This document shows, piece by piece, positions 32,633 through 40,174 of a DNA stretch of 42,994 nucleotides. The stretch's first letter is position 1. The number at the start of each line of letters is the position of its first letter. The stretch covers positions 1-42,994 of the forward strand of contig NZ_QDFY01000022.1 in assembly GCF_003347635.1 (NCBI RefSeq). Direction: 5' to 3'. The notes below the pieces were generated by a model, which had not been told where the DNA came from, ran no database searches, and saw nothing but the letters and a program-made list of their open reading frames with translations. The position numbers and the translations under genes were made by a program. Source of the DNA: Sphingosinicella terrae. Lineage in GTDB: Bacteria; Pseudomonadota; Alphaproteobacteria; Sphingomonadales; Sphingomonadaceae.

Positions 32633-33075
32633 AGACGCCCTATTGCGCGGCCGTCGGGCTGCAACGCCGCGAAGTGGACGAGATCAGGATCTCGATCAGC
32701 GTCGAGGTCAGCCGCCTCGTCGCCGTCGAGCAGGAGCAGGCGCATCTGGCCGAATCGGTCCGACAGGAGCGTGAGGCCGCGGCCGAGGCCGCGGTGCTGC
32801 CGTCCGCCGCCTATTTCGCGCATATGCGGGCGTTGCGCACCAAGCTCGAATCCGACCGGCAGGTGATCGACGGCCGCGTCACCCGGCTGCAGAGCGCCGC
32901 GCGGGAGGCCTATGGCTCGCTGACGGCCGTCGAGGGCGCCGCGACCCGCTTTCGCGGCGAGGCCCGCCGGCGGATCGAATCCGCCGAGCAATCGGCCAGC
33001 GACGATCGGTCGGCGGCCGACTTCCTGCGCAAGCTCCGCTATGTCCGGGCGGCGACCGGAAGGGTCGCGCCATGA
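32629..33075 (+). CDS. fliJ: flagellar export protein FliJ-like
   Basis: FliJ is a coiled-coil stalk inside the FliI ring and an escort for chaperones. The 148-aa product is mostly helical, with charged heptad-like stretches (residues about 12-60 and 62-135) and no other domain. Sequence conservation of FliJ is low, so the call rests on coiled-coil character, length near 147 aa, and the 4-nt overlaps with fliI upstream and the muramidase downstream. Confidence 0.85.
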   Translation: MKTPYCAAVGLQRREVDEIRISISVEVSRLVAVEQEQAHLAESVRQEREAAAEAAVLPSAAYFAHMRALRTKLESDRQVIDGRVTRLQSAAREAYGSLTAVEGAATRFRGEARRRIESAEQSASDDRSAADFLRKLRYVRAATGRVAP

Positions 33076-34091
33076 TCGACCGGGCCCAGCTCGAGCATCT
33101 GCGGCCGGCCCAGCGCGCCGAAATCATCTATCGCCAGGCGCAGTCCGAACTGGCCCAGTCGCTCTGGCGCGCGGCGGTGGGCGACGGCGACCGCGACGCC
33201 GCATCTGCGCGCGCCGGGACAGGCGGCGGAATCGCTACCGGCTTCGGCCTCGACGAGCTGCTGACGCTGATCGGCCGCGGCACCGACGCGGTGCCGACGG
33301 GCTCGATCCCTGCTGCGGCCTGCGGCTGCAATCATGGCGAGGCTGCCGCGGCGCCCATCGCGGCGCTGGCGCCGCAATCGGCCCCGCTTGCTCCCGCTCC
33401 GCCGGCATCCAGCCGCGGAGAATACGCCGTCGGCCATGTCGGCCTCGGCCCGAACGCCCGCTATGGCGCGCTCATCGCCCGCGCGGGTGAACGCACCGGA
33501 CTGCCGCCTTCGGCGCTCGCCGCCATCATCGATGCCGAGGCCGCGCGCGGCGCCGGTGGCGTCTGGAATAGCCATTCCCGAAATCCGCGGTCCAGCGCCG
33601 CCGGGCTCGGCCAGTTCATCAGCAGCACCTGGATCGGCGAAGCGGAGCGGGGAGGGACCTGGCTCAACGGCGAGGCGTCGCGGCGAGGCTGGCTCGGCGC
33701 CGACGGCCGGGTCGAGCCGTCGGCGCGGTCGTCGCTGCTGGCGATGCGCTACGATCCCGAAGCCTCGATCGAGGCGATTGCCGATTATGCCGATCACAAT
33801 CTGGCGCGGCTGCGGCGGGGGGGCGTCGACTTCGGGGACAATGTCGAGCGGATCGCGCGCGGCGCTTATCTCGCCCATCATCTCGGCCCGGGGGACGCCA
33901 TGCGCTTCCTCGCCCGTGGCGGACTCGATGACGGCCGTGCCGCACGTCTGCTCGCGGCGCAGGTCGGCCCGTCGGGCGCCAGCCGCCGCGTCGCGGCGGC
34001 GGCCGGCGATGCCAGCGAGGCCCATCGCCAGTGGCTGCTCTCCTATCTCGACCGCCGGATCAGGCCCGACCGATTCACGGCGCAATTATAG
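33072..34091 (+). CDS. SLT-type muramidase, probable rod-assembly transglycosylase
   Basis: A 339-aa protein with a helical N-terminus, an Ala- and Pro-rich linker (about 85-120), and a lysozyme-like domain from about 130: ALAAIIDAEAARG with a candidate catalytic Glu near 156, then SAAGLGQFISSTWIG near 176-190. Dedicated enzymes of this kind (FlgJ muramidase, SltF) open peptidoglycan for the rod. No signal peptide is visible, so it may be exported by the flagellar system, as FlgJ is. It overlaps fliJ by 4 nt and ends the flbT unit. The TAG stop lies inside a minus-strand copy of the TCCTATAAT element. Confidence 0.8.
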   Translation: MIDRAQLEHLRPAQRAEIIYRQAQSELAQSLWRAAVGDGDRDAASARAGTGGGIATGFGLDELLTLIGRGTDAVPTGSIPAAACGCNHGEAAAAPIAALAPQSAPLAPAPPASSRGEYAVGHVGLGPNARYGALIARAGERTGLPPSALAAIIDAEAARGAGGVWNSHSRNPRSSAAGLGQFISSTWIGEAERGGTWLNGEASRRGWLGADGRVEPSARSSLLAMRYDPEASIEAIADYADHNLARLRRGGVDFGDNVERIARGAYLAHHLGPGDAMRFLARGGLDDGRAARLLAAQVGPSGASRRVAAAAGDASEAHRQWLLSYLDRRIRPDRFTAQL

Positions 34092-34093
34092 GA
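34085..34093 (-). promoter_or_regulatory. antisense copy of TCCTATAAT at the muramidase stop codon
   Basis: A perfect TCCTATAAT on the minus strand that points back into the flbT operon. No minus-strand gene follows. It could produce an antisense RNA, or may be chance. Confidence 0.35.
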
Positions 34094-34123
34094 TACGTAG
34101 TTTTCCGGAGCCTTGGTTGACGA

Positions 34124-34132
34124 TCCTATTAA
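34124..34132 (+). promoter_or_regulatory. possible promoter of the sigma-factor gene, TCCTATTAA
   Basis: A weaker version of the cluster element, about 66 nt before the sigma-factor ATG, in the 106-nt gap after the muramidase. TTGAC at 34117-34121 is too close to act as its -35. It may allow autoregulation. Confidence 0.4.
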
Positions 34133-34197
34133 AGGATAAACGGCATTTGGATCCTCGAACCGGCGGGTGGGCCGCCAAGGTGGATGAGGGGGTTCCC

Positions 34198-35316
34198 ATG
34201 TCGAAGACCACGATAGCTCTGGAGGCGGCAGTCGCCGTCGTCATCGAGAATCGCGCAGCCGAGGGTGAACGGCAGACGGCGCGGCAGCGTGCCAATGTCG
34301 ATCGCGCCTTCGCGCAGATCCTGAAGCTGATCGCACCGCGCATTCGTCATTTCATCCGCCAATACGGACTCGTCGCCCATTGGGACGATGCCGAGCAGTG
34401 CTGCGCCATCGGCGTCCACCGCGCGATCGAAGCTTACGATCCCACCAAGGCGCAGTTCACGACCTTCGTGAACTGGCAGCTCCGCGGCGAGCTGCAGAGC
34501 CTCCGCTTCCGGCTGATGACCGATCAGCGCGCCTCGGCGAAGAAGGTCGAGGCCACCACCGTCTCGCTCAATGCCCTCGCCACCGGCACGGATGGCGAGG
34601 AGACCTCGCTCGAATCGGTCATCGAGGATGAAGCGGCCGAAGCGCTGACCGAATCCGCGGCGTCCGACTATCTCGCCCGGCGTGCGACGGCAGCCCTGAT
34701 CGAGGAATATGTCGCCCATAACCGCAAGGTCGGCCTCACCCAGCTCGGCAAGCGGCCGCGGCCGAAGCGGGCCGCAGCCCGCGACGACCTGCCGGGCGTG
34801 CCACGGCTGCGCTCTTCGCTCGACCGACTGGATCCGATCGAGGTCGAGAAGCTCGACCAGAAGCTGGCGCGCGACCGGGAGATCCTCGAGCGCCGCGTCT
34901 TCGACGATGCCACGCTCGACGATATCGGCAACGGCACCGGCATCACCAAGGAGCGTATCCGGCAGATCAGCAAGACGGCCACCAAGTCGATGGCGGAGCT
35001 CGCCGCTGCGCACCCGCGCTTCGCGGTGATGGCGGAATATGGCCAGCCCGCTCCCCTGCGGCGCAAGGCCCCGACCGTCCCGGTACCGGCCGCGCCTCAG
35101 GTCCCGTTGCTGCCGGACCCCCAGCTCGAGCAGAACCAGGCCCTGCGCGTGATCGCCATCGCACTGTCCGCGACCGCACCGTCCGCGGCGGCTCCCGGCT
35201 GGCGCGGCAACGAGGCGTTGCTCGCTGCCGGCTTCACCTATGAGGAGCCCGCGCCCGAGACGGGTGCCCGGCCGGACGCGCCATCGCTCAACGTCGGCAA
35301 CGCCCTCGCCGCCTGA
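34198..35316 (+). CDS. atypical sigma-70-family sigma factor of the flagellar cluster
   Basis: A 372-aa protein. Residues about 40-108 match sigma region 2 (DDAEQCCAIGVHRAIEAYDP, then FTTFVNWQLRGELQSLRF, with the -10 recognition and melting helix and W93). Residues about 222-265 match region 4 with an HTH (TLDDIGNGTGITKERIRQIS). The linker (110-220) contains the acidic loop SLESVIEDEAAEAL reminiscent of RpoH and RpoD, but no clear region 3. A 100-residue Pro- and Ala-rich C-terminal extension follows the HTH, which is unusual. No N-terminal region 1.1 is seen, and it does not look like typical FliA. The ATG at 34198 has GAGGGGG about 5 nt upstream. Location suggests that it directs flagellar transcription, possibly from the TCCTATAAT promoters. 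Confidence 0.85.
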   Translation: MSKTTIALEAAVAVVIENRAAEGERQTARQRANVDRAFAQILKLIAPRIRHFIRQYGLVAHWDDAEQCCAIGVHRAIEAYDPTKAQFTTFVNWQLRGELQSLRFRLMTDQRASAKKVEATTVSLNALATGTDGEETSLESVIEDEAAEALTESAASDYLARRATAALIEEYVAHNRKVGLTQLGKRPRPKRAAARDDLPGVPRLRSSLDRLDPIEVEKLDQKLARDREILERRVFDDATLDDIGNGTGITKERIRQISKTATKSMAELAAAHPRFAVMAEYGQPAPLRRKAPTVPVPAAPQVPLLPDPQLEQNQALRVIAIALSATAPSAAAPGWRGNEALLAAGFTYEEPAPETGARPDAPSLNVGNALAA

Positions 35317-35330
35317 CTTTCACCCGCAGA

Positions 35331-35356
35331 CGGCCGGAAACCCCCATTTCCGGCCG
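35331..35356. terminator. perfect 10-bp inverted repeat after the sigma gene
   Basis: CGGCCGGAAA pairs exactly with TTTCCGGCCG across a 6-nt loop, 14 nt after the sigma-factor stop, without a T-tract. It may act as a terminator, or as an operator for the TCCTAGAAT promoter about 50 nt downstream. The arm TTTCCGGCC also occurs in the fliC-HAD intergenic repeat. Confidence 0.5.
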
Positions 35357-35392
35357 CCGCCTCTGCATTTGCTGGACCCGAGGGACACGAAG

Positions 35393-35401
35393 TCCTAGAA
35401 T
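35393..35401 (+). promoter_or_regulatory. promoter -10 element of the double-HTH gene, TCCTAGAAT
   Basis: The flagellin-type variant of the cluster motif, 27 nt before the chosen ATG. Only the flagellin promoter shares this form in the window. Confidence 0.5.
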
Positions 35402-35428
35402 TCCGCCGCTTCTGCGGTGGGAAAAGCA

Positions 35429-36643
35429 ATGTCGATGCGATCGCAACGGCCGGTGGCGAGTCGGCGCCGGCGCGCGGCTCCGGGGGGAGCGGCTCGGAAT
35501 GCGGCGTCGCCTGCCGGCCCGGTGCCGATCATCCCCGATCGATTCCGGCAATTCATCTTCCCCAACCGCATGCGCGAGCTTCGCCGGCGGCACGGCTTTC
35601 CGAAGCTGCTCGCGCTCGCGGCGATGCTGCCCGACATCCCCTATATCCGCCTGTCGAAGATCGAACGGGGGGAAGTCGTTGCCAGACCGGACGAGATCGT
35701 CCGCATCGCCGGGCTCCTCGGCGTGGAGCCCACCGATCTGCTCATCGACGTGGATTCGCCCGAATTCGACATGGCGTCCTGGTCGGAGCCGTTTCAGGAC
35801 AGCCGCGCACCGGACGAGGAGGAGGAGCGCTTCGCCATCATGCTGGCGGCGGCGATGCGCATCCGCCGAGCCCAGTCCTCCGAGCTCACCATCGCCGCCC
35901 TGGACAAGGTCTATGGCTTGCCGCCGGTGATCCTTTCGCGGATCGAGAATGCGTTCAAGACGCTCGACCGGTGGAACGACGCCACCGTACGCGGCCTTTG
36001 CCGGGTCTTCGGCGTCGAGAATGCGAGGGCGCTACGCCAGCTGGTCCAGGATCGATATCGCCATGGGCTGCTCGACGACCAGATCGGCGCGGTCGCCGAT
36101 CCGGAAGCACGGCTGCGAAAGACGCGCGAACGGGTCTCCCGCCTGGCGGAAGCCCTGGCGACGTCGGTCGCCGCCCCGGTCCCGGCAGTGCCCGGCGTAC
36201 CCCAGCCTTTCGAGACGGCTTCCGAGCGACCGGTGGCACGCCCGGCCCGGCTCGATCGCCCCGACAGTTCCGGCGCCGAATCGCGGCTGGTGCCGGTGCT
36301 CGGCGTACCGATAGCGGGCGGGCTGATCGCGCCGCAAGAGACCGGCCATCTGGTGGAAGCGCCCCGGGCGGCCGGGCCCCGCGCCTTCGGCCTCAGAATA
36401 TGCCGTCCGTCCCTCGGCCTGGGCCTGCCCGGCAGCGCCGTCGTCGTCGCCGATCCGGATGTCTTCCCCGCCTCGGGCGGCCTGGCCCTGCTTCGTGAAC
36501 AGGACAATTACCGGCTGGTCGCGATCACTTTCGACCGCAACGGCGCGATGATCGGGCACAGCGTCAATCCCGACATGGAGATTGCCGTCGATGCCGTCGA
36601 TCCGTCCGACGTCGCCGCGGTGCTCAGCGCCGTCTTCGCCTGA
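35429..36643 (+). CDS. transcriptional regulator with two XRE-like HTH units and an S24-like C-terminus
   Basis: A 404-aa soluble protein with a basic N-terminus. It has an XRE-type HTH near residues 45-100 (MRELRRRHGFPKLLALAAML, then RLSKIERGEVVARPDEIVRI) and a second similar helical unit near 135-200 (ELTIAALDKVYGLPPVILSR). Residues about 290-400 resemble the LexA/CI S24 fold (GSAVVVADPDVFP, LALLREQDNYRLVAITFDRN, HSVNPDMEI), but the catalytic Ser-Met and Lys motifs are not visible, so self-cleavage is unlikely. The ATG at 35429 was chosen over a GTG at 35417 and an ATG at 35435. It lies between the sigma factor and a FixLJ-like pair. A role as regulator of motility genes is inferred from context. 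Confidence 0.7.
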   Translation: MSMRSQRPVASRRRRAAPGGAARNAASPAGPVPIIPDRFRQFIFPNRMRELRRRHGFPKLLALAAMLPDIPYIRLSKIERGEVVARPDEIVRIAGLLGVEPTDLLIDVDSPEFDMASWSEPFQDSRAPDEEEERFAIMLAAAMRIRRAQSSELTIAALDKVYGLPPVILSRIENAFKTLDRWNDATVRGLCRVFGVENARALRQLVQDRYRHGLLDDQIGAVADPEARLRKTRERVSRLAEALATSVAAPVPAVPGVPQPFETASERPVARPARLDRPDSSGAESRLVPVLGVPIAGGLIAPQETGHLVEAPRAAGPRAFGLRICRPSLGLGLPGSAVVVADPDVFPASGGLALLREQDNYRLVAITFDRNGAMIGHSVNPDMEIAVDAVDPSDVAAVLSAVFA

Positions 36644-36671
36644 AGAATACCTTACGTCGCATTCACCACAT

Positions 36672-36685
36672 GCCGCCTCGGCGGC
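36672..36685 (+). terminator. short GC hairpin after the double-HTH gene
   Basis: GCCGCC-TC-GGCGGC followed by AAGGATTTCGATTTT, 29 nt after the stop. A weak terminator candidate. The rest of the 160-nt gap shows no clear promoter of the cluster type. Confidence 0.4.
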
Positions 36686-36806
36686 AAGGATTTCGATTTT
36701 CCGACAAGGTCTTGTCTGGACGCATTTCTGCGCTACAGCACTGGCTTGCCTGGTGGTGGAGCCCGGTCGGCTCGCCGCGAAGATAATGGCGGCGCGGGAG
36801 GAGTAA

Positions 36807-39518
36807 CTGGAAGCGCTCAATAAGGCGAAAGCGAGGAACGATGCCCTCGCGACCCTCTGCGCCCTTGCGGCTCTTCTCTGTGTGGGCCTCTCCCTTAGTG
36901 GCTGGTTCCTCGGTGTAGACTGGTTGACCAGCCTCGGTTTCGGGCTTCGGATATGGCCCTGGACCGCGATCGGCCTGCTTTGTCTTGCCGGCGCCTTCCT
37001 GCTGTTGCTCCAGGGACGGCGGACGGTGGCAGGGCTTCTGCTGCTGGCCCTCTTCACGATCGGTCTTCTCGCCTGGTTCCAGACGTTTTCCGGGATCGAC
37101 CTCGGCCTCGACCGCGTCTTCTTCCCGACCGAGTTGGGGGAAAGCCGCACCGGTCGTCCGCCGGGCCGTCCGCCCCCCCACCTGATCGCGGCAATGCTTC
37201 TGCTTGCCGCCGCCCTGATGCTTTCCGCCGGCCGCTCCCAAAGGGGATGTCACGCGGCCTGCCTGCTGAGCAGCATCCCGCTGGCGCTCGCCACCATCTC
37301 GGCCGGGCTTCTCCTGATGCGAGCAGATCTTCGCGGAGACGCGGCCTACTATCTCGCCTCCTCCTTGCCGAGCTCGTTGGCGACCATCCTCATCGCCCTG
37401 GGAATCTGCTTCCGGTGCCAGGGGGTCGGCTGGACCGGATCGGCCCACTCCACGCCGTGGACCCGGACCCTCGCGAGCGTCCTCCCGTTGGTGCTGCTCA
37501 TCCCGGCGATGACGGCTTTGCTCGAGATGCAGCTGGAGGCGCAGGGTGTCGGCTCCCATTTCCTGATCGAGGCGGCAACGGCGGTGGTCACGGTGCTGCT
37601 GTTCACGGGGCTCCTGGTCTGGGCCTTGGGACGGCTCGCCATTCAGCGGGCGGCCGTCCACAAGCTGACTCAGGCACTCGATTCGGCGCCGATCGCTCTG
37701 GTGCGCCCCGACGGAACCATCCGCCACTGGTCGCAAGGCTGCGAACGGCTCTACGGCTGGACGGCGGAGCAGGCGCGAGACGCCCACCGGCACGTCCTGC
37801 TGGCGAGCTGGCCGGATAAGTCGGAAGCCGCGCTGCTCGCGCTCGGCCAAGGCCAGGTGCTCGATCGCGAGCTGGTCGACACCACGCGTGAGGGGCGGCA
37901 GATCCGCGTGCTGGAACATGCGCATCGGATCGACACCGGCGGAGACGAGCCGACCATCGTCCTGTCGATGACGGACATCTCGGTGCGTTCGGAGATGGAG
38001 GCGGCGCTCGAGCTGAACCGACAGCGGCTTGCGGACGCGGTCGAGGCGTTCGGGCTGGGAACGTTCGAATGGGACCCGATCACCGGGAAGCTGAGCTGGG
38101 CGGCGGGGTCGGAGGCGCGCATCGGCCTCGAGCCGGGACTCATCCACGATTTCGATAGCTTCCGCGAACATGTCGACGAAGAGGATTTCGCGAGGCTGCT
38201 TTCCGATCTGGAGGCGGCGACGGAAGCACGGCTCGACCGCTTCGACTTTCGCTTCCATTATCTCTCGCCGACGGGCGAGGATCGGGACATAGAGGGGACG
38301 GCGCGTCTCTATTATGACGCGGCCGGCGAGCTCCTGCGACTGGTCGGCATCAACGCCGACGTGACCGAACGCGAAGCGCATGCCGCACGGCTCGAGGCCC
38401 AGGCGGCGCAGCTGCAGTCGATGCTGGACACGGTCCCCGATGCCATGATCGTCATCGATGCGCAGGGGAAAATCCGCCATTTCGGCGCCGGGGCCGCACG
38501 CACCCTCGGCTACTCGGCCGCGGAGATGGAGGGGAAGAGCTATCTCGTCCTCGCCCCGGACCGGCTTCGCAGCAACTACGCCGCCGCCCTCGACCTCTAT
38601 CTCGAGACCGGCAAGCCACGCCTGATCGGCCGCGTCACCCGCTCTTATGCCCGGCGTTCCGACGGCAGCGAGATCCCTGTCGAGGTGCTGGTCGGTGAAG
38701 CCACTTCGGGCGCTTCCCGTCTCTTCACCCTGCTCCTGCGCGACATATCGGAGCGACTCGCCGCCGAAGATCGCTTGAGCGCCCTTTCGGCGGAGCTCGC
38801 CCACGTCTCGAGGCTGAGCGCGATGGGCGAGATGGCCGCGGGGATCGCCCACGAGCTCAACCAGCCGCTCACCGCCGTCTCCAACTATCTCGCCGCCGCC
38901 GGCGTCCTCATTCGCAGCGGCCGGGCGGATCCGGAAAAGATGAGGGAATTGGTCGAGATAGCCGGCAGCCAGACGATCCGCGCGGGTCAGATCATCCGCC
39001 GCATGCGCAACTTCGCCGCCAAGGGGCAGGTCGACGTCCAGGCCGAGCCGGTCCACGAAACGCTGCGCGAGGCGGCCGATCTCGTCTTCGTCGGGCCGGT
39101 GCCGCTCCAGATCTCGCTGCGCTACGAACTGGATGCGGCGGCGGCGACGATGCTCGTCGACCGGATCCAGCTCCAGCAGGTGCTCGTCAACCTGCTCCGC
39201 AACGCCTTGCAGGCGATCCAAAGCTTTGCCGACGCGCGCAAGGAGATCGTCGTCTCGACGAGCGCGGCGGGGAACGGAATGATCGAGATAGGCGTCTCGG
39301 ATACCGGGCCGGGCCTCTCCGAGGCGGCTCTTGCCCGCTTGTTCGAGCCGTTCACGTCGAGCGGCGACAAGGGCGGGATGGGCGTCGGCCTTTCGATCTG
39401 CCGCCGGATCGTCGAGGCGCACGGCGGACGGATCTGGGCGGTCAACCGGCCGGAAGGCGGCGCTTCGTTCCGCTTCACGGTCCCGGGGCTGAGCGACAAT
39501 GAGCTGGAGGAGATGTGA
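36807..39518 (+). CDS. FixL-like membrane sensor histidine kinase lacking the heme histidine
   Basis: A 903-aa kinase if translation starts at CTG 36807, which follows GGGAGGAG by 4 nt and an in-frame stop; starting at GTG 36882 would cut the first membrane helix. About eight membrane helices occupy residues 10-280. Three PAS domains follow (about 287-390, 395-520, 530-650), then HisKA with H682 (GIAHELNQPLTAVSNYL) and HATPase with DTGPGLS, FEPF and GMGVGLSI. PAS3 resembles the FixL heme PAS (PDRLRSNYAAAL, IGRVTR), but S589-N590 replace the heme-ligand His region, so oxygen sensing through heme is unlikely. The stop overlaps the FixJ-like gene (GTGA). No cluster-type promoter is seen before it. 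Confidence 0.88.
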   Translation: MEALNKAKARNDALATLCALAALLCVGLSLSGWFLGVDWLTSLGFGLRIWPWTAIGLLCLAGAFLLLLQGRRTVAGLLLLALFTIGLLAWFQTFSGIDLGLDRVFFPTELGESRTGRPPGRPPPHLIAAMLLLAAALMLSAGRSQRGCHAACLLSSIPLALATISAGLLLMRADLRGDAAYYLASSLPSSLATILIALGICFRCQGVGWTGSAHSTPWTRTLASVLPLVLLIPAMTALLEMQLEAQGVGSHFLIEAATAVVTVLLFTGLLVWALGRLAIQRAAVHKLTQALDSAPIALVRPDGTIRHWSQGCERLYGWTAEQARDAHRHVLLASWPDKSEAALLALGQGQVLDRELVDTTREGRQIRVLEHAHRIDTGGDEPTIVLSMTDISVRSEMEAALELNRQRLADAVEAFGLGTFEWDPITGKLSWAAGSEARIGLEPGLIHDFDSFREHVDEEDFARLLSDLEAATEARLDRFDFRFHYLSPTGEDRDIEGTARLYYDAAGELLRLVGINADVTEREAHAARLEAQAAQLQSMLDTVPDAMIVIDAQGKIRHFGAGAARTLGYSAAEMEGKSYLVLAPDRLRSNYAAALDLYLETGKPRLIGRVTRSYARRSDGSEIPVEVLVGEATSGASRLFTLLLRDISERLAAEDRLSALSAELAHVSRLSAMGEMAAGIAHELNQPLTAVSNYLAAAGVLIRSGRADPEKMRELVEIAGSQTIRAGQIIRRMRNFAAKGQVDVQAEPVHETLREAADLVFVGPVPLQISLRYELDAAAATMLVDRIQLQQVLVNLLRNALQAIQSFADARKEIVVSTSAAGNGMIEIGVSDTGPGLSEAALARLFEPFTSSGDKGGMGVGLSICRRIVEAHGGRIWAVNRPEGGASFRFTVPGLSDNELEEM

Positions 39519-40129
39519 GTACACGTTCGATCTATATCGTCGACGATGATGAAGCGGTTCGGAGCTCGCTCTACAGCCTCCTTTCAGCCCTTCCCGACCA
39601 GCTGGTCCGCAGCTTCGCCTCCGGCGAGGCCTTCCTGGAAAGGGTGGAGGAGCTGGATCCAGGCGTGGTTCTTCTCGACCAGAGCATGCCCGGGCTCAGC
39701 GGCATGGAGGTTCTCCAGCGGCTGGACGCGAGCCGGTTCGTCGCGATCGTCCTCACCGGGCATGGCAGCGTCTCGATCGCGCTCGAAGCGATCCGGTCCG
39801 GCGCGGCCGACTTCCTCGAAAAGCCCTATGATCCGGACATTCTGCTGCAGATCCTCGACCGGGCGTTCGCGACGCTCGAGCTGGATCGCGCCTCGCTGGC
39901 GAAGGTCGCCGCCGCCCAGGCCAAGATAGATCGCCTTTCCGCCCGCGAACGCGAGGTGCTGAAGGGCCTGATCGAGGGGCGGGCGAACAAGGTCATCGCC
40001 CATGCGCTGGAGATCAGCCCGCGCACGGTCGAGATCTACCGCTCCAACGTGATGGACAAATTGGAGGTTCGCAGCCTCTCCGAAGCGCTGCGCATCTCCT
40101 TCGCCGCCGGCCTGTTCCCCGGCGACTGA
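39515..40129 (+). CDS. FixJ-family response regulator
   Basis: A 204-aa protein with a receiver domain (D10-D12 acidic cluster IVDDDEAVR, phospho-acceptor D55 in VVLLDQSMPG, T in IVLTGHG, K in FLEKPYD) and a LuxR/GerE-type HTH (LSAREREVLKGLIEGRANKV, then ISPRTVEIYRSNVMDKL). The start is GTG at 39515, overlapping the kinase stop by 4 nt, so the pair is coupled. FixJ-type regulators activate sigma-70-type promoters. The target genes are unknown; neighbouring flagellar genes, the outer-membrane barrel or the double-HTH regulator are candidates. Confidence 0.94.
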   Translation: MSTRSIYIVDDDEAVRSSLYSLLSALPDQLVRSFASGEAFLERVEELDPGVVLLDQSMPGLSGMEVLQRLDASRFVAIVLTGHGSVSIALEAIRSGAADFLEKPYDPDILLQILDRAFATLELDRASLAKVAAAQAKIDRLSAREREVLKGLIEGRANKVIAHALEISPRTVEIYRSNVMDKLEVRSLSEALRISFAAGLFPGD

Positions 40130-40147
40130 CGCTCCGGAACCAAGACC

Positions 40148-40163
40148 GCGGCCGGCCGGCCGC
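40148..40163. terminator. 16-bp GC palindrome between convergent genes
   Basis: GCGGCCGGCCGGCCGC, perfectly self-complementary, lies between the FixJ-like gene and the convergent outer-membrane protein gene. It has no T-tract and may act as a weak bidirectional terminator. Confidence 0.4.
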
Positions 40164-40174
40164 AGGAACCGGCT

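Noticed and set aside
36663-39524. 953-codon open frame on the minus strand opposite the histidine kinase
   Set aside because: The composition is Arg-, Gly- and Asp-rich typical of antisense frames in GC-rich DNA; the plus strand encodes a kinase with all motifs.
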